A stretch of 64,000 bases of DNA from Zantedeschia hybrid cultivar (Eukaryota > Streptophyta > Magnoliopsida > Alismatales > Araceae), in contig JARZZO010000014.1 of the NCBI GenBank assembly GCA_030544215.1, positions 34,749,734 to 34,813,733 on the forward strand. The letters are read 5' to 3'. The position numbers and the translations under genes were made by a program. Below the pieces are notes generated by a model. It had not been told where the DNA came from. It did not search any database and saw nothing but the letters and a program-made list of their open reading frames with translations. Positions 22,100 through 33,804 of this stretch are shown here, piece by piece. How positions within the stretch are numbered: position 1 is the first letter of the stretch; every line of letters starts with the position of its first letter.

Positions 22100-24969
22100 A
22101 ATTTGGCAACTTCTTCCTCCCAAATCCTCGTTGAGGAAACTTCATACTACTTGTCCGATTGTACCCCATCACTAGGGTCACTCGAGCAAGATTATCTTCT
22201 AGATCTACTCTGTCCCTCCCCTCGGGAAGATTCACCTATATCACATCATGTACCCCTTGATTTTTATCGTTCTTCATCCTCACTAGGTCAAGATAATGAG
22301 TCTAGTGGTAGGTAATTTAATGAAGTTAGGGAGTCTAGGGAAGTTAGTCAGGTTAGGAAGTCTAAGAAGTCTAAGGATAGATAAATTCCGAATATATACC
22401 TCCATGATTTAGTCTTAATATGCCTTTCTTGCTCTCAGATCCCTCAACTTTTAGAGAATCCCATTCAGTTCCCAGAAGGAGGTGAAGTTGATGAGTTAGT
22501 CAACGATAGATATGGGGTGTATGAACTTCTATACGAGAAAGACCCCATCATAGAAGATGACGAGGGCGCGGCTAAGGTGTATGCTAGTGGAGTGAAGAGA
22601 TTTGATGAACCTTCAGTCGCCGTAGAAGAATCTACCAAAGAAATCAATTTAGGAACTGAAGAAGAACCTAAGATTGTCCTCGTCAGTCAGAATCTATCTA
22701 AGTCAGAGGAGGAGGCAATGGTTCAAGTTCTTAGATACTACAAGGACACTTTCGCCTGGAGCTATGAAGATATGTCGGAGTTAGATTCATCCCTAATGGA
22801 GCATCGATTAACGTAGAAATCTGGAGCTAACCCAGTTAAACAGAAGTTGAGGCGTTTACACCTTCAGATAGCTTTGAAGATGAAGGAAGAGGTCGATAAG
22901 CTGTATAAAGTCAAATTTATTAGAGTTGTCCTCTATCCGCAATAGGTGGAAAATATAGTCTCGGTTATGAAAAAGGATGGAAAGGTTAGGATTTGCATTG
23001 ACTTCCGAGATTTGAACTGGGCGTGTCCTAAAGATGATTTTTCACTGCCTCACATAGATGTACTCATTGACAACACAACTGGTTATGAAACACTGTCATT
23101 CATGGATAGATTCTCAGGGTATAATCAAATTCGCTTGGCAGAGGAGGATCAAGAAAAGACGTCGTTCACTACACCTTATGGCACTTATTGTTATGTTGTT
23201 ATGCCATTGAGACTGAAGAATGTTGGAGCCACTTATCAAAGGACTATGATGGCTATATTCCATGACATGATGCACATTGATTTAGAAGTGTATGTAGATG
23301 ATTTGTTAGTGAAATACAAGATTATGGCTGAGCATGCCAAAGTGTTGGTGAGAGTTTTAGAAAGGTTAAGAGAATATCAGTTGAAGATGAATCCAAAGAA
23401 GTGCGTATTTGGTGTCTCATCAAAGAAGTTGTTAGGATTCATCATGAGTAAACGGGGTATTGAGATCGATCCCAACAAGGCTAAGGTTATTATTGAAATG
23501 CCGCCTCCCAAGAATTTGAAAGAATTAAGAGGATTGATCGGGAGGTTGCAATTTATTCGCAGCTTTGTCTCTCAGCACTCACAAAGATGTAAGCCTTTTT
23601 ATGAGCTTACTAAGTCGGGAGTCAAGTTTGATTGGGACGATAAGTGCTAGGAGGCGTTTGATGGGTTGAAGACATATCTAACAAGTCCTCCTGTCTTGAG
23701 ACCACCATCTCCGGACCAACCTTTGATTCTATACATCTCTGTCCTGGATGAGATGGTGGGGACTGTCTTAGCACAAGATGAAGAAGGGAAAGAGAGGGCA
23801 GCCTATTATCTCTTTAAACTTCTCAACCTCGCAGAACAGAGATACACAGTGATGGAGAAGACCTGTGCTGCATTAGTACGGGTAGTTCAGAAGTTGAAGC
23901 ACTATTTTCTAGCCCATGAAGTCCATCTCATCGCTAGGATGAATCCCATCAAATTCCTCCTCGAGAAATCTATTCTCACCGATCGATTAGCACGATGGCA
24001 AAGCTTTCTCTCTCAATTCGATATCATCTATATTCAACAGAAAGTAATCAAAGGCTATGACATCGCATAACATCTTGCTCATCACCTTCTTCCTCATTTT
24101 GATCCAGTTCGATCGGAGTTTACGGATGAGGAACTGATGTCCATAGACAGAATCAAAGATGATATGTGGACTTTTCATTTTAACGGAGCTCTGAATTCTC
24201 CTGGTAAGGGTATCGGCATTATTCTTCTATCGCCTGAAGATGTCACCCTTCCACAAGCCTTTCAGCTTGACTTTTCTATCACCAACAATATTGTTGAATA
24301 TGAGGCTCTTCTAGCTGGTTTCGAGGCTGCTCACTTCCATGGTGCCACCAAGTTTAGGATTGTAGGTGATAATCAACTAATCCTTCACCAAGTGCTCACC
24401 AAGTACCGAACTCTTGATCCTAAACTCAAACCTTATCAAGAACTCACTTCAGCTTATGCCAAGCTTTTCATTAGATTGATCTTTGTCCATGTTCCTCGAA
24501 ATCAGAACATCTTAGCCGACGCTCTAGCTTCTCTCGCATCATCCCTGAATTTCCCAATCAGTAAACAATCTTAATCTATCATCGTACATAGGCGTCTCTC
24601 ATCCGCCGTGAAAGACCCTTCATCCCTTAGAATTAAGGAGAAATTGCTGAATAAGGTCAGAGATGGAGATATTGTGGAGAAACGAGAAATTATGCTATTG
24701 AAATTGCAAGAAGAAATGGAAGACGGAGAGAAACCATGGTATTATGAAATTGCCAAATATTGTGAAGATCAGTTATACCATGAAGAAGCCACATCTGAAG
24801 AGAAAAAGGCGATCAAGAGAGTTGCTCAGAGATACACCCTAGTTGGAGGAGAACTTTATAAACGAGGTTTTGACGGTGTTCTCTTGAGATGCTTGGATGA
24901 AGATGAGCTTTAGAAAATCATGGAAGGAGCTCATGCTGGAGTTTGTGGTGGCCATGTTAATAGACAAAT
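22100..24969 (+). pseudogene. Element E reverse transcriptase, RNase H, second RNase H; integrase truncated
   Basis: Open pieces encode the polymerase N-terminal extension (22103-22315, 22517-22816), reverse transcriptase (22946-23650, with intact YVDD but PLR replacing PFG), the gypsy RNase H remnant (23666-24070), a second archaeal-type RNase H (24137-24574, FNGAL then DNQLILHQV), and the pre-integrase region (24608-24913). The integrase zinc finger begins (AHAGVCGGHV) and is cut at 24969 by the truncated LTR. Stops at 22816, 22945, 23648, 24068, 24572 and 24911 separate the pieces. Confidence 0.87.
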
Positions 24970-26410
24970 TGTTAGTTTAGGTGGCCTATAAGCCAATCTA
25001 ACAATGTAAATCTCGTTCATTATTAATAAAATGGCATAATATTCATTATGTGTAAATCGCGTTAATCATCGTTTCATAATGAAGTCCGTGAATATGTGCT
25101 ATGGTGATCAGATTATGATGAGATCATACTAATGAGACTGATCACTTATACACACATATTCTTAATCGTTCCTAGTCGGAGGATATCCGAGAAGGACATC
25201 GGATATCTGGTTAGACTAGTACAGATTACTCCTGCTCATATGATGAGGGTGACTGGTCTCATGAGTCACTTGTGTAGAGACACTAAGGTGAATCTGTAGG
25301 TGCTCATTGGAGAATGAGTTCACTGAACTGATCCGACTGAATCGCTGGATGGTATTGTACCTCACTGTCAACCAGCTTGATTCTATTGTCGCAGTTGCGT
25401 GGATGGTCCTCGGACCTGAGACACCAAGGACACCTTGGCGGTGGACTTCTGTGCTTTGACCTTGGTTTACGAATCTCTAGCCATGGGATTCTAATACGCC
25501 AAGGATTGGGTACAGCGGAATACCGTCGAAGGGAATTGTGTGTCAATAAGGAATCATTCGCTCTCGGTACTTAGAGAGAGAATGCTCTAGGAAGGATGCG
25601 CGAAAGTCCCTGGCCAGGGCGGACGATAATATCGGAAAAGGAGTTTTCCAATATTCATCAGCGGCATCCAATCCAAGTGAGCCGACCGGTTAGGGTTTAA
25701 CAGCTCACCATACCCTGAGTTGACTCGAGAGCATTGTACGAATGAAGGATTATATCCACGCGGTAACTGTCGGCGGAAAGGTTCCAAGAGTGGGTTACTT
25801 AACCCCAAATACCTTCCGGGTTCACGCGGTGTTGCTTGGCACCCAACGTGATCGGAGGCCCGGTCGAATTCGATGTGCAACATCAATTCGATTGATTAAT
25901 TGATTAATAAAGGGTTATTAATTAATTAATAAAGCCAGTGAGGAGTCACTGGGCTTGTTGGGCCATTAACTGGACTGGTACTTGGGCCTAGAGGGTCACA
26001 CGCAAATGATTCTCAAGGCGATGGATAAATAAGTGGGTTTTATACAAACCAAGGGTTTTTATGAAAAACCGCGCGGTTAGTTTAAAACATAACGAACGGA
26101 CTGAGCAGGCCAAGCTGCTGCTAACCCTAGCCGCCCCTCCTCAGTTTATGTCTTCCTCTGGCGTCCAGGCAGATCCAGATCTGCTCCGCCGCTTCTCCGA
26201 ATCCCGTTCGACGGGATATCGTCCGCGCGTTGCGGCGATCATTGCGGCGACCGGCGGAGGCTTCGTAGGCTGCGAAGAACGAGGAACTAGAGGATATCCG
26301 TCGCTGGGAGCATCGCGTGGACTTCGCTAGAGGCCGGACGCTTGCGCGGCTTGCGGTGTCACACCGACGGAACCAAACGGCTGCGGATTCGAATCCGCAC
26401 ACGGTGAGAA
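24970..26410 (+). mobile_element. 3'-truncated LTR joined to antisense-gene sequence
   Basis: It starts TGTTAGTTTAGG and follows the reverse complement of the 11703-13254 LTR closely, but stops at GGTGAGAACC, about 108 bp short of the expected ...AACCCAACA end. The next bases, CCCTGCAATTGTC, correspond to the intron 1/exon 2 border of the first antisense gene in C. A deletion has therefore removed the LTR end, the integrase, the spacer and exons 2-7 of that gene. No right-hand duplication remains. Confidence 0.8.
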
Positions 26411-26639
26411 CCCCTGCAATTGTCAAATAACTCAATAAACATGTCTCTAGGTCATCAATAATTAATTTCTAAAAAAAATTTCAGCTTTTTTGAATCGCGT
26501 CCAAGTCCAGGGACACGTTTCAAAATGGCGTCCCTATCCCAGACGGCTTTCACCACAGGTTCCGCGAACCTATGGCCGAGCCCTCTTTCCCCCCCAAAAT
26601 AGAACTTCTAACTATAAATAGGGTGTTCTCGAGGCTTAC

Positions 26640-26858
26640 CAGACGTGGACCGGCTTCCTCAGCCGGTGCCGCTGCCGCCTGGCCCACCGGAGCCTCGGGA
26701 GGGGCCTCTTCGGCCTCCAATAAGGTTGCCGCCTCTGCAAAGGCTTGTGCCTCACCCACTACTTCGGGGACTTCCTCCCATGCTTCTACGTCTACGGTGC
26801 AGATGGCCGTGACTCGGCGTCGCTTCCCGCTTGCCCCACTAGTTCCACCAGATTCCAT
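26640..26858 (-). pseudogene. First antisense (PMD) gene of E: exon 1 only
   Basis: On the strand opposite to gag-pol an ATG at 26858 opens 73 codons (MESGGTSGASGKRRR..., then an A/E/P-rich stretch). They end at a GTAAGC donor at 26639-26634. The matching exon in C ends at a GTAAGT donor at 62179. The PMD exons that should follow are deleted in E. A long CT-rich leader lies upstream (26882-26918 as GA on the plus strand), typical of plant 5' untranslated regions. Confidence 0.7.
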
Positions 26859-26878
26859 AGCGTGAGAGTGAGAGTTGG

Positions 26879-26881
<3 letters not shown>

Positions 26882-26918
<37 letters not shown>
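26882..26918. repeat. GA microsatellite in the antisense gene leader
   Basis: This run of GA dinucleotides begins about 24 bp upstream of the antisense ATG at 26858. On the coding strand it reads as a CT repeat. Confidence 0.9.
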
Positions 26919-26922
<4 letters not shown>

Positions 26923-27639
26923 AGAGGGACAATGAGTGGGGTGAAGAGGTGAAGGTTGCCAACGTCGATGAAGCTCGCTGGAGTGAGGAAGCTCGCCGGA
27001 GATGGCCGGAAAACTCGAGTTCTGTCGTGAGATCGCCGGAGCACAGGAGGAGAGAGAAGGTTAAGAGAAGAATGAGGAAGGAAGGAGTTCGGGCTCGCAC
27101 AACCCTATTTGAATTCGTTAAATCGCGTCTTGGGACAGCGACGCCATTTGGTGGCGCACAAACTGAGACAGCAACAAAAAATTTTGAAATTTGTGAAACG
27201 CATACTTAAAGGGTGACACCTTTTGAATTTTACCGCCTCTTTGTTCAGGGCCGTACCACAGAAAATCTGGAAGGATCCTTATTCGCGTCTTGGAAGCTAG
27301 ACGCTATTCAGGCAGCTATCGCCATAAAATCTCTGGAAAATAGGAGAGAGAAAGAGAAAGGCGCCTCCCCAGCAAGTCGCGATTTTGACTTTTAAAGGAT
27401 TAAATTCTTATTTTGGAAAATTATATTTAATGAAAAAGCGTCTCTCTGAGTCGACGTGATTTGAATTAAATAAGCCTGAACCTTGATATTTTAATGAAAA
27501 ATCTTAATTTCACTCAAGGAAAAATTACAAGAAAATTGCAAAGCATTAATGGATGATTTCTATTGTATTAAGGAACGATTCTTTATTGAAAGTAAAATCA
27601 AAGTACATCAAGTTGGAAAATAGAAGATGAAGACCTTTC
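26919..27639. other. Non-coding DNA between the two antisense genes of E
   Basis: It holds the presumed 5' untranslated/promoter DNA of the first antisense gene and three hairpin repeats. Apart from these it is AT-rich without a recognisable frame. Confidence 0.6.
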
Positions 27640-29081
27640 AAGGTCGGATTTTCTTAAGCTCTTTTACATGTATTTTCCACAATTCACGATTGGCTTCATG
27701 AGGAGTTTTTACACAACGGGTGAATCCAATGTTCTACAGAGTAGAAATAAGCTCAGTTGCCTTAATGTCTTCGTCAGTTCCCAAGGCCCGCTTCTTGATT
27801 GGAGAAAGAGAAGATATTTCAGAAAATTCGTAGCGGGGCATACCAAGTTGAGGATGACAACAATGTGGATTGTAGAGAACGAACTCGGTGGCCCCGATCT
27901 GTCGGAGCTCTGTGCCAGCACCACGGCGCACACAGATCGTCCTTTCCATAAGAGCAAGTAGTGTGGATTCGAATCCGGTTCTGGGCACAGTCTTAAAATA
28001 AGCGCACCAGTCAGCTCGAGTCTTGAAGTTGGGCACCCGATTGGTCATCGTCGTTGAACTTCACTATGTTGGCAATATGGAAGATAGGACTTTGCTGATA
28101 CATCTGAGATATCTTTGGAACGTCTTCTTTATTATAGTTGAACTTAAAGTGGAATTCCACCCATAGAGTTAAGAGAAGAATACTGCCATAAGGAGGTTGA
28201 CCTGTAGAAGCTGAAGAGAGTTCACTATAGAGGTAGGCTAGAGCCGCAGTGTTGATCTACTTCCCTTCCAAGATCCCATTGATTGCACCGATCTAATCAT
28301 TTTCTAGAACATTATCTTGGGTAGGGAATAGTAATGCTCTAGCTAAGTATACGGTGAACGCCTTCATCACATTCTCTATATCCTCATCGTTGAGATTTTC
28401 AATCTTCTTCAAAATCCATTCAGCTAATTTAACAAGATTGATCTCCTTCTTAGTAAGACAACCTTGAATTTCCTTTGGATTCTTCATAATCTTTTTTAAC
28501 AATTATTGACCCATGATCATTTCCCTCATGAACATCATATCACTCAAATCAGGTTCGTCATTATTGATTCTGAGCTTAGGAAGGCCCAATAGGAGTTCGG
28601 CTTCTTCTAAGAGGATTGTGGCTTCAAACGTGGTAAAAAGAAAGATATGAGTTTGAGGATGCCATAGCTCAATCAAAGCACCCATCACAGTCCAATCCAT
28701 CCTTGTGCTCTTATAATGTTTGGCATGAATAATCAATCCTTGGATATGTCACTTGGATATATAAGATTACATAGAGAGATTGATCTTGTTAACAAGCTTT
28801 TGGACCCATGAAAGTGAGGAAAATCTTCTTGGACCAGAGAATAAAGGATATCCCTAGATGAAGAAAAAAGAATTTGGAATAGTTCTATCTTGCTTATTGA
28901 AGAATTGTGAATTTGAAAAACATGGAAAAGGAAGTGAAAGAGAAAGAAGAATTGATTAGAAGAGATATTAACTTACTTGTAAGTTAGGATCTCGCCCACT
29001 TAGATGATCTTTCACTTCAGATAACTTTTCAATCATCTTCCTCATCCTTTTGCTTGAAGAATGTTGTGAAGAATTCGCCAT
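27640..29081 (-). pseudogene. Second antisense gene of E, DUF7745-like
   Basis: Exon 1 starts at ATG 29081 (MANSSQHSSSKRMRKM) and runs 35 codons to a GTAAGT donor at 28976-28971. The main exon begins near 28738 and carries WTVMGALIELWHPQTHIF and LLEEAELLLGLP. This pattern (tryptophan plus T-H-x-F followed by L-E-E-x-x-x-L-L-x-L-P) is typical of the DUF7745/plant-mobile-domain-like proteins found in plant retroelements. Further on are a helical K/L-rich segment, the LFPTQDNVLEND segment, and the C-terminal RVPNFKTRADW and IGATEFVLYNP blocks. A Q-to-stop change at 28503 and later frameshifts break it; C keeps the glutamine. Function is unknown; chromatin or silencing roles are known only for cellular PMD proteins. 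Confidence 0.65.
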
Positions 29082-29222
29082 CTTTCCTCCTTGAATGAAT
29101 TGATTGATCTTCCTCCTTGATTTCTTCTTGTTCTTTTCCTCTTTCTCTTGAACTTTGGAGAGAACCCTCTAGTTTTCCCTCTTGATTGGTTATTGTGATG
29201 TTTTGATATGAAGAAAGGAAAG

Positions 29223-29229
29223 TTTTATA
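29223..29229 (-). promoter_or_regulatory. TATA box for the second antisense gene
   Basis: The minus strand reads CTATAAAACT about 140 bases upstream of the antisense ATG at 29081, with a purine-rich leader between. This fits a pol II core promoter driving transcription towards the integrase end of the element, opposite to the LTR promoter. Confidence 0.5.
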
Positions 29230-29336
29230 GAGAATTTTGCGAGAATGAGACCCCATTTCTGAATTGGAAGAGGGATGTGCATTGAAGGAAAGTGGAGTTC
29301 GGATTAGAGTCGGAACAAAGAACTATTTCTATAAGT

Positions 29337-29430
29337 CAAATGGCGTCTGGACAGGGCGACGTCATTTAAATGACGTATGTGAAGGGCGACGTCATTTAAA
29401 TGACGTCTGTGAAGAGCGACGCCATTTTAT
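29337..29430. repeat. Tandem triplet of hairpin repeats, 31-bp period
   Basis: Three units follow without gaps: AAATGGCGTC...GACGTCATTT, AAATGACGTA...GACGTCATTT and AAATGACGTC...GACGCCATTT. Neighbouring units share the ATTTAAAT border. The cluster lies about 110 bp upstream of the antisense TATA box. Confidence 0.85.
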
Positions 29431-30453
29431 CAGTTTCCTAAATTTCTGTTATTTATCCGAGAATTCCATAATTGCATGATATTTGATGATTATTGATTTA
29501 AAATTACTGATGAAATCTGAGTGCAGGCAATTCAAAAAAAAAAAAAATGAAGCTGAGAATTTCACTAAGGTCCTACTGCGGGAGTTCATGAGTCCCAACC
29601 GTGACTAAAAAAACAGTTATCTCTATCATTTATATTATCTCATGTAATTGATTTGCATTATCATTATTATATGTTAAATATTAATTAGAATATATCAAGG
29701 ACCTCGTAGTTTTGATGAAATTAAAATTTGAGTTCCCCTTTAACAAAAACAGTGATAATTCCAGAGGATTCCTAATCGTACGGATAGACCGTTAAATTAT
29801 TAATTGATGGAAACGATGGTTCTATTTTTGTGAAATAGTGCGTAGATAAACGAGCTTCAGCTTATTACTGGATTGAAGAACCGGTGTCTTGACTCATAAA
29901 TGGCAGTTTAACAATATTATCCTTGATTAATTTATAGTTTATTTCATCTAATTTTCATTTTAGCCCAGCATGTATCATGTAGGACTTTGAAACAATGACT
30001 GTGATAAAAAATAATTCTTCATTAAATTTCATACCATTGACCAAATAGATCATAACGTGATATAAAATATTTCATTCTGAATTGATCTCTCATATCTTTG
30101 AGGTTCTCTTTTGGATTCTTTATCTCAAATATTTCTTGTTTCCTTTTAAGATCCATCATGGTTGTAACACGTCCACATGACTAGTAACCGCTCTCCATGA
30201 TGAAACTGTAGGGTTTGTGACCTATAGTACTTCCCAATCATAAAAGTTGATCGTCCTCATTTTATTTTCTTTGTGTCTTTCATCCAGACAGGATTGATTC
30301 CATTGATCTCTTTGAGTTACTTCACTGATCATTTTGAGAAAAATCCTTATTATATGATGTTAAGAGCGTGTCTCATCATACCTTGGCATCATCTTTTCAG
30401 TACATTCCATTCTATTTCACTCCCTTGCAAAGTCAATGCCAAGGTGGGGCAAC
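29431..30453 (+). other. 3' untranslated region and polypurine tract of E
   Basis: It is AT-rich and non-coding, and matches B at 50300-51235. It ends AAGGTGGGGCAAC (30441-30453) directly before the 3' LTR, the expected plus-strand primer position. Confidence 0.7.
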
Positions 30454-33400
30454 TGTAGGCACTCTAATTTTGACTTCATATTGAGTAAATTTCATGTCAT
30501 AATTATAACGTCCCAAAATGGTCTAATTTTTAATTTTTAATTATTTTTCTCGAATTTTGTTGATTAGCGGCGCTTATGCACGACGCCATTTAGATTCCTA
30601 GCAAAAATTAGTTCGAAATTAAATTCCTAAATTCAGATTGATTTAACTGAAAAGCGTCGCCGATGGGAGACGCCATTTAAGTCCTAATCCGTCTGGATTT
30701 CTGATTTTTAATTCGAATTAATTTCCTAATTATCTAAAACACGTCGCCCCAGAGAGACACGATTTAAGTTTCCTAATCTTTTTCGGTTTCCTTTTCGGAT
30801 TTCCTTTCTATTTTGACCGCTTTAATTAGCCAAATGGCATCCCGCCCATAGTTAGTTAATACGGTACGAGATACGTACGAATATAAAACGGTCTTCATTA
30901 TTTTTAATACAGTCAAACATTCGCATTCGATAAATATTTGGTACAGAATATGTACGGTGTTTAATACGTTCCTAGTTGAAAAAATCGGCACCAAAAATAC
31001 AGATATATATGCTATATATTTCTTATTTTGAAAAATAATAACATGAAATAAATTATATTATTCATAGAATTAACAACATTCATGTAAATCTCAACCATCA
31101 CATATGCCATCAAATTAAAAAATACAATGAAATAAAATGATATAGTTGGACATATATAAGAACATAGTAAAATTCATAAAAGATCTAGAATTTAAGACAT
31201 AAGCTTCACTCTCGTAACAAAATGTTAAACCATGATAGTATTCCTAAAATTAGTAATAATCTAACAAATCTTAGCAATCACATATGTCATTACATTAGAA
31301 AATGCAATGAAATAAAATGACATGATTAGTAATAAACAAAAACGAAAGAAAATTCATAAAAAGTCTACAATCTAAGACATAAGATTCACTTATGCCATCC
31401 AAAATACAATCTAAGTCATCAAGATCGTCATTTAGAGCTTTCAGTTCTGAAGTCTTGATTACCAAACTTCAAAACAAAATAAGTTGGGCAAAATCAGAAA
31501 TGATTAAAGATCAGAAGCCATAACTTATTTCCTGACACATGAGGCAAGGTATAAAAAATACCTCTCCTTGGATTATCATAAATCCTCATATCCTCAAACC
31601 TAGAGCTCTTATCAAATAGGAGAACAGGATTTCAAGTTTACACACTGAACTAAGTAGACTCAAACATGAACAGTCCCGGAACATTTCAATCTATAATCAC
31701 ACAAGATATCACTATTCATAACTCCCATTTGTCAACCTAACTGCATGACAGGTTTTCTATTTGCAGTGGTCACCTCATCATATTTTGATAGAAATATGAT
31801 CAACGGCATTACAAAACATTATTGTATAAAAAATTAACTTCTTCCAAGGCACTCTTTTTCAGCTGTTCTCTCCGATCATTCTCTAACCCATCACTCATTG
31901 TCTGAGTCCCTTCCCAACAACAACAAAGTGCTCTTCGAATCCTAAGGGAAAAAACCATCCCTGAGGTCTGTACCTATCAGCATGATTTGACGATTATAGT
32001 GTTTACTGCCCTCAATGACTTGACGCAATAGACCATTTTCCAATTTCCTCTCTTTAAAAACATCCTACTGCAGGATTTGACTCCTAGATGGCAATGCACA
32101 TTATGCCCAAAGGACTGGTGACATGTTTTGGACATTGAAATTTGAAACATAGGAAGTAAACTAATTCCCGCGGGAATCTCCTACAACCAAGGAAAAAGGA
32201 ACGCATTTGTTCTTGATCCACGGGAGACCCGTCCCCGAAAATCCAAATGCAACACAAAAGATTTCGCCTTTTCCCAGTGTCATTTCAACCACATCACGAG
32301 CAGATATGTACAATGACACCAAGACAAACCCCATCATCAAAATGAGCTCAAGGCGACGAAGAGAGGATTAGGTAGGGCAAGAATCAACTCACAGGTCTAG
32401 ATGAACGACCTCATCGCCCGGCAGCGGCACGAGATCGAGGTGGTATCGAGCTCAACAGTCAGCAGCCCTGCTCTGTTCTGCCCGAACGTGGCGTGACAGC
32501 GCCGTGGTGCTCACGATTTCACAGAACCGTGGAAGGACAAGCAGAAGGAAGGGGGCGGTGCTGCGGCTACTGCTCGCTGGCAGGGGGCGGTGCTGCGGTT
32601 GCTGCTCACAGCTCGCCGGGTGGCCCGTGACCGTGGTGCTCGTGGTTGCGGTGAGGGCCGTGAGACTCGCTAGCAGGGGGGGTTCGCAGAATCATGGAAG
32701 GGAAGGAGAAGGAAGAGGTTTTAGGGGTTTTGGCTAAAGGACGTTTTCATACGTCCGTATAATATGTTTCACGTATTATACGCGTATAATACGTCAAGAG
32801 GGTTTTATACGCGTATAAAACGTGTCTGCTTTTTCTTGTACGGCGAACAGGGGAGTTTAATACATTTTTAAATATGGATGCGTATACTACGCGTATTAAA
32901 CGTGTATTTGTTAACTACGGTTCCGCCTAGGCGACGCGATTTGTGAGTTTCCTGATAAGCATGATTTGGTCGAGATAATCCGGTTTCCGAAGTTGAGAAG
33001 GTTATTAACTCCTCCATACTCATCCAAGCAAAGTCCGACTGCGGGAGAGAGTCCTTGTGAAGCCTAAAACAACCCTAAACCACTCTTTATATATACAACA
33101 CCCTTTGGACTTTTGAAAAAGGTTGGCAATTGGTGATTTTGAAGCTCAAGACAAGGTGTTTGGAGGCTCTAAAGGAGGAAAACGTGGACAGTAAGAGAGG
33201 CTTCATACAAGGCTTCTTCTTCCTCATCCTCTTCATATCCTGAAACTCTTGAAGATTAAGGCTATGGAGAAGCCAACCAATCATCTTCTTTCTTTAATTT
33301 CTTTATAGCTTTTCATTAATTTTATATACTTTATTCACTGATTTTTCATAGTTCATCATCATCACTTCATGTTCATACACACACACATCATTATTTTCCA

Positions 33401-33799
33401 TACCCATATGCATGTTAGGAGTTTAAAGAACACCAATCAAGTGAGTAGATTAGTTTAATTACATAATTAAATTATTTGTTAGAATAGATACTACTCCACT
33501 TTAGTTCTAATTAGACTCTTTCTTGTTTTATCTTTCTTGCAAGGTACAAAGAAGAAGGAAGAAAGAGAATCAAAAGAATAATAACTAAGAAATCAAAAGC
33601 AAGAACATAAAATGGTTCATTTCCTTTGGCCGGTCAAAGAGAGGGAATCAAGGACTCAATCTCTCAAATTTGAAAAGATAAGCGATCAATCTTTCTTTGA
33701 AACTTTTAAAGTTTCTGGCGATCATGTTTTCTTTAATTTTTAATAGTTTTACTATTCATATAAAATTTATGAATATCATACACGATTTGAGCGTTCACA
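30454..33799 (+). repeat. 3' LTR of element E, interrupted by a hAT-like element
   Basis: LTR sequence runs 30454-30846 and resumes at 32920 up to TTCACA at 33799. Without the insertion it is about 1265 bp, close to the 1280-bp 5' copy. The first part holds hairpin copies at about 30563-30593, 30649-30680 and 30737-30768. Confidence 0.88.
30847..32919. mobile_element. Non-autonomous hAT-like DNA transposon
   Basis: Imperfect terminal repeats CATAGTTAG and (reverse) CGTAGTTAA border a 2073-bp insertion. It is flanked by 8-mers ATCCCGCC (30839-30846) and GTTCCGCC (32920-32927), which match at 6 of 8 bases. The empty site ATCCCGCC in the 5' LTR (10077-10084) confirms the borders. Both ends are dense in ATACG/CGTAT subterminal repeats, as hAT elements often are. 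The middle is AT-rich, and a GC-rich block lies at 32400-32700. No transposase (hATC) domain is seen. Confidence 0.75.
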
Positions 33800-33804
33800 C
33801 CCAG

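Larger units (their letters stand above)
26491..27463. repeat. Five GCGTC/GACGC hairpin repeats around the first antisense gene of E
   Basis: Copies lie at about 26491-26521 and 26522-26552 (abutting, within or next to the antisense intron), 27118-27150, 27281-27311 and 27430-27463 (upstream of the antisense gene). The third corresponds in position to the copy at 62507 in C. Confidence 0.65.
9693..33799 (+). mobile_element. Element E: Tat-type Ty3/gypsy retrotransposon inside element D
   Basis: Both ends are LTRs (TGTAGACACG... and TGTAGGCACT..., each ending TTCACA). The same 5 bases, CCCAG, flank the element at 9688-9692 and 33800-33804. It spans 24.1 kb, but about 9 kb of this is later insertions; the element proper is about 15 kb. 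It shares gag, protease, G-patch, polymerase and antisense genes with B and C. The two LTRs differ at many positions by eye, far more than those of B, so E is older. Integrase and most of the first antisense gene have been deleted around 24970-26410. Confidence 0.88.

Noticed and set aside
26550..27044. Reading the whole 164-codon minus frame as one protein
   Set aside because: The part before the ATG at 26858 is CT-repeat leader, and the end passes a GTAAGC donor at 26639 that matches the splice site position in C.
27955..27985. tRNA-like GATTCGAATCC motifs here and in the LTRs near 11825 and 26390
   Set aside because: Only a T-arm-like palindrome is present. There is no acceptor stem, D-arm or anticodon loop; the first is in antisense-gene coding sequence and the others are LTR sequence.
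29337..29430. CRISPR-like regular spacing of palindromic units
   Set aside because: The DNA is plant nuclear, the arms vary between units, there are no unique spacers of constant length and no cas genes.
32504..32737. 77-codon GC-rich frame in the hAT-like element
   Set aside because: It is low-complexity (G, R, L) with no transposase motif. It may be captured sequence but does not support a gene.
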